Origin: Eretmocerus hayati
Taxonomy: Eukaryota; Arthropoda; Insecta; Hymenoptera; Aphelinidae
Length of the DNA: 64,000 nt
Assembly: GCA_029851415.1 (NCBI GenBank)
Contig: CM056742.1
Location: forward strand, 155,749,121-155,813,120
Direction: 5' to 3'
Position numbers and translations under genes: made by a program. This document shows positions 35,000 to 46,565 of this stretch, one piece after another (positions within the stretch are counted from its first letter, which is position 1; each line of letters begins with the position of its first letter). Below the pieces are notes generated by a model that was not told the DNA's origin, ran no database searches, and saw only the letters and a list, made by a program, of their open reading frames with translations.

Positions 35000-37700
35000 T
35001 TAAGAGAATTACCGCCAAGTGTATATAACGAAGAGGACCAGAGCAGCTCCTCGCGGAACACCAAATGAGAGAGAGCCGTCTAATCAGAGTGCTGATCATG
35101 TTCAGACCGCACAGCTTGAATCCTACCGCGAAGATAGCTTGTAAACCATCTTACCACTCTGTCATTGCATCCAATTTTTCTTGGCTTGATAAGGAGTTTA
35201 GCGTAAGGTACGGTGTCGAAGGCCTTAGAAAAGTCGAATGATATTAGCACGGTTAACATTCGCTTGTCAATAGCTTTACATGTGCGTTCGAAGAGTTGCA
35301 TCAGTGCGGTTTGAGTTGAATAGAAAGGAAGGGACTAAGCAATTTATTGGATGACAAATGAGTTGCTCATGAACCAGTCGCTCAAGGATTTTAGAGGCCT
35401 CCGGGAGCTGAGCGATGGGACGGGTATCGGACATCAAATGAGCCAAAGTAGAAGACTTTGGTGGTGGCATGACAGATGCACGCTTCCAGTTAGAAGGAAA
35501 ATGACCGTCCGAAAGCGACTCGTTGAAGAGTTGAGTGTAATCGGGCATAAGGGTAGGCAGGGCAGATATCAGCATACCGGAAGAGATTAAGTCCTCGCCA
35601 AAACCGCATGAAGTACTTGGTGCGTGAGCTTGAAGTACGTCACCTTCGGAGACGAGCATAAAATCAAACATGGGACTATTTCCAGGCTCAGAAACTTGAC
35701 AAGCACGCTCTATTTGAGTATCAGTGAGTGGATCTGACAAGGAGAGTCCAATAAAGGGTTTGGGAGCAGGATTTGGCTGAAACTCTGGGAATCATCTCCT
35801 TTTGGCACCAAAAGATGACACTCAAAGCCGCAGAGTCTAACGCTCAAGCGTTTCTGAGCTACAGGTCCCAACCCATGCATTACAGTATATCTATATATAC
35901 CATTCTTCCACATAAAGTGAAATCGACCAATAGCGGACACCATCGGTCGCACCAAAACTGTCCATTATTCGGAGGCGTCCGCTAATCGGAATTTTGACTG
36001 AAAAGGTAAAAATTTTGTAAATGGTGAAAATGATCTCGGTCTTATTGCAAGTGGTTCTAAATAGCTGAAGATGTCCGTTTTTCGCACTTGGAACTCATCA
36101 GCCGCATTCCGGATACTCAAGTTTTCATTCTCACAACAGATGAGTATTTAATTCCAACATGTGAATATGTGATCCACAACATTTGAAGATGTAGATCTAA
36201 GACTTGGCAGGGATATTTGTGTTTTAATCTGTAGATTGTACCAATTCAATATATGATTCATGAGATGTCATGGAAAATTCCCTGATGCGCGGGAATGTTT
36301 ATATGGAAATATGGACGAGTAGAAGAGTTTTCTGGATAAATTTAAGTTCCCTCTTCTTGCCGATACTTTAGACAAGAGTTTGAGATAATGGGGAGTCGAG
36401 AAATTCCATTCCATTCGAAATCAACGATCAATAAAAGATTTGAAAAGTCAAATCATCTCGAAATTTTCCAGAACTTGAAATTTTTTCCCCAGAAAACGAT
36501 GGGCTTGAATGACATGCTCAGGCTTACCATTTCCTCTCAAAATATGGTAAAGATTGCGAAATAATTTTTTACATTAACACGTTCACTGCGACGGGTCCTG
36601 CCGGTGGGAACCGCGCGTTCTTTTTTGTGTGCGACGAGTCCCACGGGTGGCACCCGTTTGTGTTCGAGTTCTCGTGTGCATCAAACGAAGTAGACAAATC
36701 CAATAGCTTAGCTTGCGGTTCTTACTCAATATATATGACGTACAAACACTTGTGCACGCCAGTCCCAGTATCAGACTTGATTTGTACACCCGATAAAAAC
36801 TCAATTTTCGCGATAATTCCGATAAATATCACAAAAGTAACCAGCAAATTGTTGATTCATCGATACTCACTGACGCATCGTAGATTTGGCGAATGAACTG
36901 CATCCGAGAATTAACAGATTAAGTCTGTTCCAGGGAACACTTTCTTATGTAGTTTTCACAGATTGGGGTTTACAGTGCGCCTTGGCTGATGAACGATTTT
37001 CGACAATTGTCCGTTAACTGCCGATTCCAGGCGTCCGGAAAGGAAGTTGTCCGCTATTTAAAGTGTCCGCTAACCGGAGGATTCGATCTCATTAGATCCA
37101 ATACATTTCTGCCGGTCGCACAAAAATCGTCCGTTACTGAGAGGTGTCCGCTAAGGGAGATTTCACTGTATATAGATAATACAGCAATGCATGGGCTGTA
37201 GCCTGTAGCTTGGAAATGCTTGATTGTTAGACTCTGCGGCTTTGGATATCATCTTTCGGAGCCAAAAGGAGATGATTCCCAAAGTTTCAGCCACATCCAG
37301 CTCCCGGACTTGGACTCTCCTTGTGAACTGGCTGAAACAGATATGTGATGATTATTCAAGGCATTAACAGAAAAGTGAGTGAGTGGCGAGGGAAGCTTTC
37401 GAGACATTGAACCGAGCTTCCGTAGTTTTCTCCATCTTGATTTCAGATCTGGGGCATCGTCAAGCCGGGAGGATACATATTTGTTTTTACCAGAGTCGAG
37501 TCGATTTCCAACATCGTTGCGGAGAGAACGGGATTATTCATATATTGTAGGAGCGGGAGTTCTGGTTGCCACTCGATATACTAGATCACGCTACTTAATC
37601 AGGCGCTTGATATCAGCTGTCACCCAGGGTTTATGCTGAGAAGATGCCGAGATAATTTTCACTGGAGACAGTTAATCAAACGTCGGTACCGCAGCGGATG
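35000..37700 (-). pseudogene. Non-LTR retrotransposon polyprotein fragment, split by an insertion
   Basis: On minus, 37700-37330 reads the linker between endonuclease and reverse transcriptase (KPWVTADIKRLIK, stop, RDLVYRVATRTPAPTIY). After the fold-back insertion (37322-35737) it resumes with DPLTDTQIERACQ, ALPTLMPDYTQLFNESLSDG and FPSNWKRASVMPPPKSS. The reverse transcriptase start follows, and from 35301 DFSKAFDTVPYAKL, with a frameshifted FGVPRGAALVLFVIYT near 35060-35010. Order and spacing match Jockey/CR1-like elements. Stops and shifts show that it is dead; the C-terminal half is absent. Confidence 0.82.
35737..37322. mobile_element. Fold-back element inserted in the retrotransposon
   Basis: The complement of 35737-35990 matches 37090-37322: GGACTCTCCTTGT at the ends, then TTTCAGCCAAATCC, GGAGATGATTCCCA, GTTAGACTCTGCGGCTTTG and further inward TAGCGGACACC with GGTCGCAC blocks. 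The inner GTGAAATC...TAGCGGACACC sequences next to TA resemble pogo/Tigger-type termini, so the element may itself contain a TA-targeting piece. No gene inside. Confidence 0.7.
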
Positions 37701-38083
37701 AGAGGTGCTCAGATTTTGCATCAATAGGTATCAGCTACACTGAATGAAGAGAGGATAGGGGAGCTCACATCTAACAAAATTAACCTAGAAGTAGGAATGA
37801 AAAAACGGCTGATTAACGAGTCAATTGTTTCGTTTAATGTGACAATGTTTTGACGACTATTTTGTCATCTTCTTCAGGTCTTAAAAATTGATATTTCAAA
37901 CAGTATCATCAGTCCTGTATGGACTGAAGTCAGATTGGGTTTAGGCTCTATTCCTCATATGTGTCAATTTTCCACGAATCTTCACATTTCTTCTTCGATT
38001 ACCAATAATTATTGAATCCACGTCACACACGACCATTACTAATATTATTAACATACTTGTGGATAAATACTTCTTGAGATGAT
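37701..38083. other. Short unassigned stretch
   Basis: The first part may continue the retrotransposon upstream on minus; the rest shows nothing. Confidence 0.35.
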
Positions 38084-38086
38084 TTA

Positions 38087-40724
38087 CAAGGAGGGTGCCA
38101 GGCCTTCGGATCACCAATCCTCCTGGAACTCTGGGATATGTTTTCTTATACCAAAACATGTAACAAACCACTCTTATGACTTGACAAAGTTCTCTTGAAT
38201 CATCCTGAGTACCGGAGTCAATATCCCAGCAAATAAGCCTTTTTTAGGTCAATTGACGCATCCATGGCTCTCCATAAGTTGCTATTCTATGGCGTGGGGC
38301 TTCCTTTTGGACAAATGAAAATAGTTACATGAAATGGAGACTGAAAAAGAACAAATCCCAGCCATATGAGAATGTCATAGCTTATCTCAACCATGGATGA
38401 GGGTAGTTGAGAATTAAAAAATTGGCAAAATTGAGTTTTTCAATAACGGAATGATCAGTCTGGGAGGATAAAAGACTTTTCAATAAACATACGGTAATGA
38501 ATATGATTTACTCAAATTCAGAGACCATCACTTACCCAATTAGTGTTGTCAAATAGCAGCTGTACTGTGTAAACTGCCAAGGCCAGCCAAGGAGAGTCAC
38601 AACAATAGCAGATCTTGCGACTGACTTGGAAAAATTTGACAACAAAGTATCGTGCTCAACTCACACAATGACCCTACATATTCCGCACTGATTTTATATG
38701 TTTTCATCCACAAGTTGATTGAAAAAATTCAATCTGAACCAATCTGAAATAGCTCTGTTGACACACAGCTAACCTCGCTCTGACCACTTTACAATATCAC
38801 AAGCAAATCCTATTTAGCACCTCAAAATAAGTACTTATCTGAAACCCCGAACTGCAGGCCATCAGCCAAGGTTTCCAAAATGCTTGTCGACGATGAATGG
38901 TTAAGCGTGAATTGCTCTCAAGCAGACTAATGAATAACCTAATGAGTAGATGCACATGGTTTGCGAGAAACTGTCGCACCGGCAGAGCTTGTTTTGCTAT
39001 GCAGGAGCAGACGAAAGAAGCCATACAAGTGTGGAATTTTTTATTCCTCGTTCAGCTTGAGAGAAACTTGCACTTGATCATTTTTCCATCGCTAAAATCG
39101 TCGAGAGCCATCCTGACAGTCCGTGGCAGATAGACTGCTGCTTGGGATTATCAGATAAGTATTCATTTTGAGACGCTGAATAGGATTTTCTTGTGTCATT
39201 GTTCCAAATGTGGTCCAAATCAGCTTAACTTTGTGTCAACAGAGCTTTCTTCAGATTGATTCGGATTCAATTTTTTCAATCTACTTGTGGATAAAAACAT
39301 GTAAAATCAGTGTGGGTTATGTAGAGCCAGTGTGTGAGTTGACCACAATACTTTGTTGTGAAATTTCTCCAGGTTAGTCGCAGGATCTGCTATTGGTTGT
39401 GACTCTCCTTCCCTGTTAGAAATCGTCTTCCAATGAACATAAAAATTTGATCCAAGATTTGATTTGCGCATTCAAATTTTGATCAAAGGATGTAATGCTG
39501 GTTAGGCCAAAATTTGATCAAATTGCGTTCAAAACTAACCTAACCTTTCTACGGAATAGTAAGGTATAATACAGTAGATGGTCAATAATAAATTTATGTC
39601 TTTGAATCAGGATGTCACTGCTTTATTTCCTTCTTCGGACTTCCTGATCAATAAATGATGAAAAAATACAAACTTTATGCAAATAAAACTATAATAGTAG
39701 GAAATTGAGATGGAAAAAATTGTGTCCGCTGCAAAAGCTGGTCGTTGAACGTATAAAACTCATCTTCAAAACATAATATTTTCTAAATTTCACAGAATAT
39801 CTCTTATGATGATAGAAAATCAGGGATCTCGACTGGCCCATTTGCTGATTTTTGATACAAAAGAACAGCTTCAGGACTTTTAATTCTGGAACTCTACTCA
39901 ACCTACAAGACGAATGCCAGAATCAATTGAAATAAGTAGCTGTTGTGATTGGTTCTCGATAAACTCATCCAGCACAATAAATTCACTTCGAACTGATATC
40001 AATTCTGAAAAAACTCGGTATTATAAATTAAATTCGAATCGTAGATAAATATACGCGTCCCGCAGAATTTATTAAGAGAGCAGAGAACTTTCCAGCCTCA
40101 AATCAAACATTTGATCCAGATTTGACCAACGTAGCATCACATTTGGGTCAAATTTTCATCAAATAGTTGGATCAAACTTTGATGATCAGGTCAAACGATT
40201 TGAGGATTTTTCCAACAGGGTTGGCTGGCCTTGGCAGTTTACACAGTACAGCTGCTATTTGACAACACTAATTGGGAAAGTGATGGTCTCTGAATTTGAG
40301 TGAATCATATTCATTACCGTATATTTATTGAAAAGTCTTTCATCCTCCCAGACTGATCATTTCGTTATTGAAAAACTCAATTTTGCCAATTTTTTAATTC
40401 TCAACTACCCTCATCCATGGTTGAGATAAGCTATGACAGTCTCATATGGCTGGGATTTGTTCTATTGCAGTCTCTATTTCATGTAACTATTTTTATTTGT
40501 CCAAAAGAAAGCCCCACGCCATAGAAGAGCTAGCTCATGGAGAGCTATGGATGCGTCAATTGACCTGAAAAAGGCTTAGTTGCTGGGATATTAACCCTGG
40601 TACTCAGGATGATTCTAGGGAGCGTTGGCAAGTTATAAGAGTGGTTTGTTACATGTTTTGGTATAATAAAACTTCTCCAGAGTTCCAGGAGAATTGGTGA
40701 TCCGAAGGCCTGGCACCCTCCTTG
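38087..40724. mobile_element. Palindromic element copy A, TTA target duplication
   Basis: Begins CAAGGAGGGTGCCAGGCCTT and ends with its complement; TTA lies at 38084-38086 and 40725-40727. The arms pair over nearly 900 bases, with AAACTGCCAAGGCCAGCC and TTGACAACAAAGTATCGTGC as landmarks. A second element occupies 39411-40220 in the right arm. Without it the element is about 1.83 kb. TTA duplications point to the PIF/Harbinger group. The related copy B is at 54850-58717. Confidence 0.88.
39411..40220. mobile_element. CCCTGTTAG element nested in palindrome copy A
   Basis: Ends CCCTGTTAGAAATC and GATTTTTCCAACAGGG with TTTGATCAAA motifs, related to 32343-33328. The opposite arm of the host palindrome and both arms of copy B show the uninterrupted site (CTCTCCTTGGCTGGCC in the arm near 38600). 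The insertion is therefore exact and duplicated only TT. Confidence 0.85.
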
Positions 40725-40727
40725 TTA

Positions 40728-43052
40728 GCATAGAAAATCACAGAGCTTTTTGGCGATGAAAACAATAAAACACATGACCACGAGTATTAATGGGTCGATC
40801 GATTGGATTATTTGACCTAGAAGTATTTACGGAATCATTTACAGTATTCACAGATGTATATCGATCACTGTTTCGGCCTGACTGAGCAGGTCCCAAGTAA
40901 TTAGTGTCCCCAAGTGATGAGTATGAGTGTCTCAAGCAGGGAGAAGAGGTTTTAGAGCCATATAATTGTTTGCCTTGCCAAGAGCAGCTTCACAAGCCAT
41001 TCTTAGGGGGTTCATCGAAGTTGCACTCTCTGTACCAAAATTAACCAATTCGATGGTACTTACTTTTTGTGCCGAAATCCAAATGAGTAGAAATCAGACG
41101 CACCGAGTGATCACTCGGTGCGTCGACCGGGACTCGTCCGAGGCTGAAAGCTTTCCTGAAATCACGTTTATATGGTGCACTCGGCTGCAGATTCGAGTTT
41201 TTGGCTAGTGTCGCGCATTGATTAGGTGTACTTGGGTATTTAGAAATCAACGTCATTGGTTAGAAAGGCTTAATGGACAATTAGGAACTTTGCGGAGCTA
41301 ATTAAGGCTGCGATTGCAAGCAGTTTCGGTGCAAACCCGTCTTCAAAGTGTCGGATGGCCTTGCTCAAGTTGAGAGTTTAGTTTTGATTCGCAATATAGT
41401 CGATTATGTTATTTGAAGTACTGCAAATTGAAGTTACACATGGGGATTTTCGACTCCGCATATGCGTCGTAATAATTCAAAGGTTGAAGTTCGGTTGCTT
41501 ACACAGGATGGAATCGATTTTTTGACCCTTTATCAAGCATTAACATTATACGAGGAGGTTAGAGTCGACACGAAAACTATTAACATTAGTTACGCACCAT
41601 GAATACACCCTAAAAAATTGCTATGGTATAGGTTCCTAGCCGTAGAAACTCGAGGGAGCTTGGAACACGGAAAATCACACTTTTGGTGGAATTGCTCATA
41701 TAGATTCTATTCCGTGAAATAACTATTCACCTATCCACCTGTAACGAGGGCTAAAGCTCATCCAAACTCCTTCAATAAGATAGTAAGAGTCGCTCTAGAA
41801 GAAAATACCAACACGGTATCCGAATTAACTCTCTCTTTCCCTAACAATCATATCAGTTCCATCTTCTTAGGAATAAATCATTAAGTGAACGCCAAATGAA
41901 TGATATTTCAACGCCGAAATTGTACTGGGTATACCCACATAAAAATATTTGCACCTGTTTCAATGCCGGCACACACTTTTACGCTGTTCATAGTGTTTCG
42001 TGTGTCTCCCTTGCGAAATACAAGTTGTTCTTTGAGTTGTAAGGTATAGTATACATGTACACAAGTTTTAAGCTCGTGCGAATTCTCAATAGGGTTCGCG
42101 GCTCCTCGTCTTGTTGCGCATCAGAAAAGCAAGAAAGATCGAAACGATGAGAGAAAGGAAGAAGAAACGAGGCGAAGCATGAATATATATGTACATAGTT
42201 GTATGTACTTGGCAAAGGGAAGAAGGAAGGGCGAGCCGCGCCCCCAGCCACTGTGGGAATTCGTAATTGCGCGCGAGGGTCCCGCTGTTGCCGACAAACT
42301 GATTGTCTATTACTTGCGAGCGCGCGAAAGTGCAGGCGGTGCTCTGGGTTAACACAATGGGAATATATGTATAGTATATGTATGTAGGGCTGGAATACAC
42401 GAGGGGGGAATTCGACCAAGAACCGTCCCGCGCCCGAATTCGACAACCGATGAAAATTTATCATGTGCCAGGCATGCATGACGAGATGTATGATTTTTCC
42501 AATTCCATTCTAAGTTCATTCGTATATTCCTAATTTAATATAGTTGGGAAGTTATGAGACGGTGCCCCGGCGAATTTTCTTGGTCATCGTTTTGATTTTG
42601 CTATAATGCACGAGGATTGGGACCACAATGAGAATAAATGAGTATGCGAGTGAATCAGATGTTTGACATCAAAAGCAATCTCATGTACGGTATGGCATCA
42701 CAGATTATTCCACTCCAACTGCTCATTACAAGAGATATTGGAAATTGATATACTGTTAGCATCAATTGGTTATATTACAAGTGTATTGCTACCGTTGTAT
42801 GGTAATAGACCTCTGGGAAGTTGTGTGCTATGAGCTAGCAAATAATACGTCGAATAGATTTCCTCAAATATACTTCATCAAATTAGATATGAGAGACCTA
42901 GTGACGGGAAAGATTGAGCCCTGAGAAGAATTGAATGATTCGTGCTAAGAGAATTGTCTCTTGGCTCGATTGGAATTTGCCGTCACATTTTGGGATGTTA
43001 ATTTATCATGATCGACAGGATAACTTACCCAATGTGGAAGCGTAGTCTAAAC
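40728..43052. other. Unassigned sequence
   Basis: No gene supported. A 163-codon frame at 41988-42479 on minus and overlapping frames show no domain and look like chance. A 28-bp palindrome lies at 41097-41124. Confidence 0.4.
41097..41124. repeat. 28-bp perfect palindrome
   Basis: Half-site GACGCACCGAGTGA followed immediately by its exact complement, with no spacer and no extension on either side. It could be a binding site for a dimeric protein or a hairpin remnant. Confidence 0.8.
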
Positions 43053-43054
43053 TA

Positions 43055-43200
43055 CCCGAGTAGAAAAAAGTTTTCGGCAAGCATACGGGCCGAATGCGGA
43101 TTGCCGAATCTCGCATTCGGCCCGAATGCCGGCACTCTAACGCTTTGCCGCACACTTGCCGTATACGGCATACATGCGGCAAGTGTTCGGCATCTATGCG
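43055..43200. repeat. Left terminal and subterminal repeats of the CACTA-like element
   Basis: CCCGAGTAGAAAAAAGTTTT, then clustered motifs such as GCATACGGGCCGAATGCGG, GCATTCGGCCCGAATGCCGG and TACGGCATACATGCGGCAAG. These are short dyads around CGGC, as expected for transposase-binding subterminal repeats. Confidence 0.8.
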
Positions 43201-43921
43201 GCTATGTTAATTCAATGGGCTTACAGACTAGCATCAGCCCCGGGCAGCTTCGAGCAAAATCTAAGATGATGAAACTAAAAATGAATTATACAGACGATCC
43301 ATTGATACTTGGTGGTAACCAGAACATAGTTTCGAGATTGAAAATATTGTAAACATTGTTATTATCGACCAAATTGCCCAAGAATGCCAGTTATAACTCA
43401 TAACTCAAAAATGATGGCAATTGCAAAAAAATTCCCTCACATAAAATTTAGGCAGCTCAATGGCTCCCATAATCGTGTTTAGTTACATGTCTTAAATTAT
43501 CGTCATGATTAATGCAAATGATGCGATTGTTAGGACAAAGTTGAATAAATCCAGCAAAATTACTTTCAAGTCGACGTATGGAGCATTATTGTATTCATCA
43601 AATAATAGTGAGAGGTACATACATACTTTTACATACATCTTTTTACATTGAATATAAACTAATAACTTGATAAAAGTATCTCATTTCCAAGCACATACAT
43701 AAAGCATGAATTTATAAATAGTTAATCGAATAATAAAAATGAGAACATGTTTTACAGTAAATATGATTATACGCATTAAGAATTTTTCTAATACAAATGT
43801 CTGATTAAATTATACTATGGCACTTAGAAGTTTGTCATATTGTTCAATCAAATATTGTGCACAATTTACAGGTATATACAATTATTCAGTCTAAAATCAC
43901 TGAGAATCACTACAAAAGTAC

Positions 43922-46018
43922 TCAGTCCTGCAAGTTGTGAGGTATAACTTTCAATGGGCTCCTTGTTTGCTGTTCGCTGTCCTGACTCAGCCTTTGTTTC
44001 TCCGCAGGTGAACCATTGTCTGTAGCATCACATTCAGATTCAGATTTTGTCCTCATTATTCTACCTTTTCCCCAGTCTCCAATGTTTTTGATGACTGACT
44101 TGACAAATCCAGTCAATGTGTCATCACTGAACTCAAATTTGGATTGGTGATAGAGTGACGTAAAAGCTTCTGAAAAGTAGATAGAAATCAATATTCAACT
44201 TTTGCCATTGTTCAAGTATTGAATTTAAAAAATGTTAACGTATATAGCTTACCTAATAGACATCTGTAAGATTTAGTTTTTTTGAAAACTGCTTTTTCTC
44301 CATTTTTCTGAACCGGGGTACAATTCGCAAGGACCTCTTTGGTGAAAAAGAAATGGAATAACTTATAACAATTGGCCGTGGGTGTGACTGCCTTTAAATG
44401 AGTTATCATCAGGTACGTTTTCTGTGAAAAATTCAGATGATTTCAATAGGCGTTTAAACCACAATGATTTTCTGAAAATACAAAATACCCAGGGGGAAAA
44501 CGTACCAATTCTTCAAACATTTCTCCCACAAGCTTCTCGTCAAACTTCAGGAACAATTCTAAATTACTGAATGGTACATCAAACTCATACTTTTTGGTCA
44601 GAGTTGTTATTCCAGTGAGTGACGCTGGAGGGTTTTCATTCCCAAAGTATGCAGTCTGATCATCAATTTGTTTCTGCAGCACTGAAAGTTTACCTTCGAC
44701 AGCAGCAAGTTTGAGATCTTGAGCACTCAACTTTTCCATGACTCGGGTCTCAAACCCTGAAAATTCAAACTCAATTTAGGGTCTAAACGTATGCCATCTC
44801 TTAATACTTTAGAAATACACTGCTTTTTCATTACATCACACTTGTTTAATCTTATTCAAAATAGACTGGTTTTAAAAAGGAAAAATAAACAAATAATAAA
44901 TAAATGAGCATACTAACCTAACACCATATTTGAGATTTGGTTCACCGCTGAAGCTAGAGAATCTGAAAATCATTGAGGCCACGGTAAATGAAAAATATTT
45001 CTGTGAAATATGATTTGAGGACTAGTGAGTTAGGAGATACAGAGAGAAACAGTTAAACCATCTACATTAAGCATCTCCAGCTATCATCATATATACACTA
45101 ATCAAGTATTGGTATAAGAAGTATCATTTACCTGTGATATCTGATTTGCTGAGAGTCGAGCTGGTACCATCAATCTGATAGATGGGCATGAGCTCCGCAC
45201 CTGTGACATCTTCTGTTGGATTAATAGCTTCACCCTGATGGATGGTTATGAGCTCAGATGTACTTCCATCAATGTCTGGCATATACGATTGAACGAAATG
45301 TGCCAACTCTGACGATTGGGATGTCAAAGGGATTGAAAATTGTTGAGTCGGACAATTCTGAATATTGAAAACTGGCATGGCTCTTATAGCTGTTGGAGTG
45401 GTGACTGTTTCAAGTAGACTTGCTACTGTTCGGGGGCCAAATCTTGTTTCATTGATTGTCCCAGCAGCTGCTAATTTCTTAAGAAAATCTTGTGACTCGT
45501 CATAAGTTTCTGGTGAAGAAAAAAGTGTAATGACTATGATGTCTTAGCCCGGTAACAAAGTCAGTATCAAGTTGTAAGTATACTGTTTCGCTTAATGAAT
45601 GAGGTGACTAGATGAGTGTGAGGATACAGTTATAATGCGGCGGGAGAAGTAGGGATGAAAAATTATCATCAAGAAAGATCAGCAATGTTTATGTGATACT
45701 TACTGAAGAACTGGTGTACTGTTGCGGGGGTGTCTAGCCATGCTGCTGGGGGCTTACTTCCCTCAAATTTAGCCATTGAAAAAACCAAATCATAGTCGTC
45801 ATCAGTCATTGGGCCTGCTAAGAATTTTGCAGAATGACACATCTCTTCAAGAATCTTGTCGTTGGGTGAGACGAACGCTAATGGAAGCGTCGTGTGAAAA
45901 GTCTTATCTCGCCCATACGCTTTCGCAATTGATAATGCTGCATAGCCTTTGATTTTTTTAGCAGACCCTCCTTTTTTCATTTTTGACGCCAACAGAGTAA
46001 CTCCAGATTTGTATTGGT
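43922..46018 (-). CDS. DUF4806-like protein of the CACTA-like element, 5' end incomplete
   Basis: Six exons on minus: 46018-45704, 45509-45132, 44962-44918, 44756-44506, 44421-44253 and 44169-43922. All introns are GT-AG and all phases agree, with no internal stop. The N-terminal part is basic (KMKKGGSAKKIKGYAAL). The middle is Ser/Thr- and Pro-rich. Exon 4 holds a short coiled-coil-like helix (LKLAAVEGKLSVLQKQIDDQ). The C-terminal three exons resemble DUF4806: PFSNLELFLKFDEKLVGEMF, LFHFFFTKEVLANCTP and FVKSVIKNIGDWGKG. Such domains occur in many arthropod proteins of unknown function. A candidate first exon, 46551-46508 (MALSIWKQEIDLQV), has a good donor but does not join in frame, so another exon is missing from the model. 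Position inside the termini suggests an accessory role in transposition (inference). Confidence 0.78.
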
Positions 46019-46565
46019 CTGTAATAGATTAATTAATAAATTAATTGAAAATACCGACCACGAGGATGGCAGAAAAATTTCGGAGCAAAACCTGTCTGAA
46101 TCAATACGTACACACCTCAAGCACTGTTCGATCGCGACTGGTGTCGCAATTCGCGCGGGATAATTTACAATAACTGCCATAATAGCGATTCACACCGAAA
46201 GAATCAATTATACATGACATTGATTTCGCATCAGCGAGTGTCAAAAGATGATCCAAACAGATTTCAAACGTAAACATAGATTTTGTATAGTCTGCTGCTG
46301 CCGCACTCGCGCGCATAGCCTGCCCCTGCGCGCACACGCATGACAAGCGACTTTCATACATATAGATAGAATATCTGTATATACACACATCCATATTAGC
46401 TATATTTGAATTCTAAAAGCTCACGCTGCTCTCAGAACCTGCAAAAGTATAGTTCATTAATCAAGTCATAAATATGTCCAAGAAATGTGATTGACGTTTC
46501 GACTCACCGCACTTGCAAGTCAATTTCTTGTTTCCAAATTGAGAGGGCCATTTCGCTAATTCAAA

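Noticed and set aside
36574..36680. TTAA followed by CACGTTCACTGCGACGGG as a piggyBac element
   Set aside because: Looks like a piggyBac-type end, but I found no matching opposite end or second TTAA at a sensible distance.
41988..42479. 163-codon minus-strand frame as a gene
   Set aside because: No domain, low-complexity Tyr/Ser/His reading, competing frames of similar length and no splice support.
46508..46551. Candidate first exon (MALSIWKQEIDLQV) joined directly to the DUF4806-like gene
   Set aside because: Donor and start look good, but the leftover bases do not join in frame with the exon at 46018; an additional exon would be needed.
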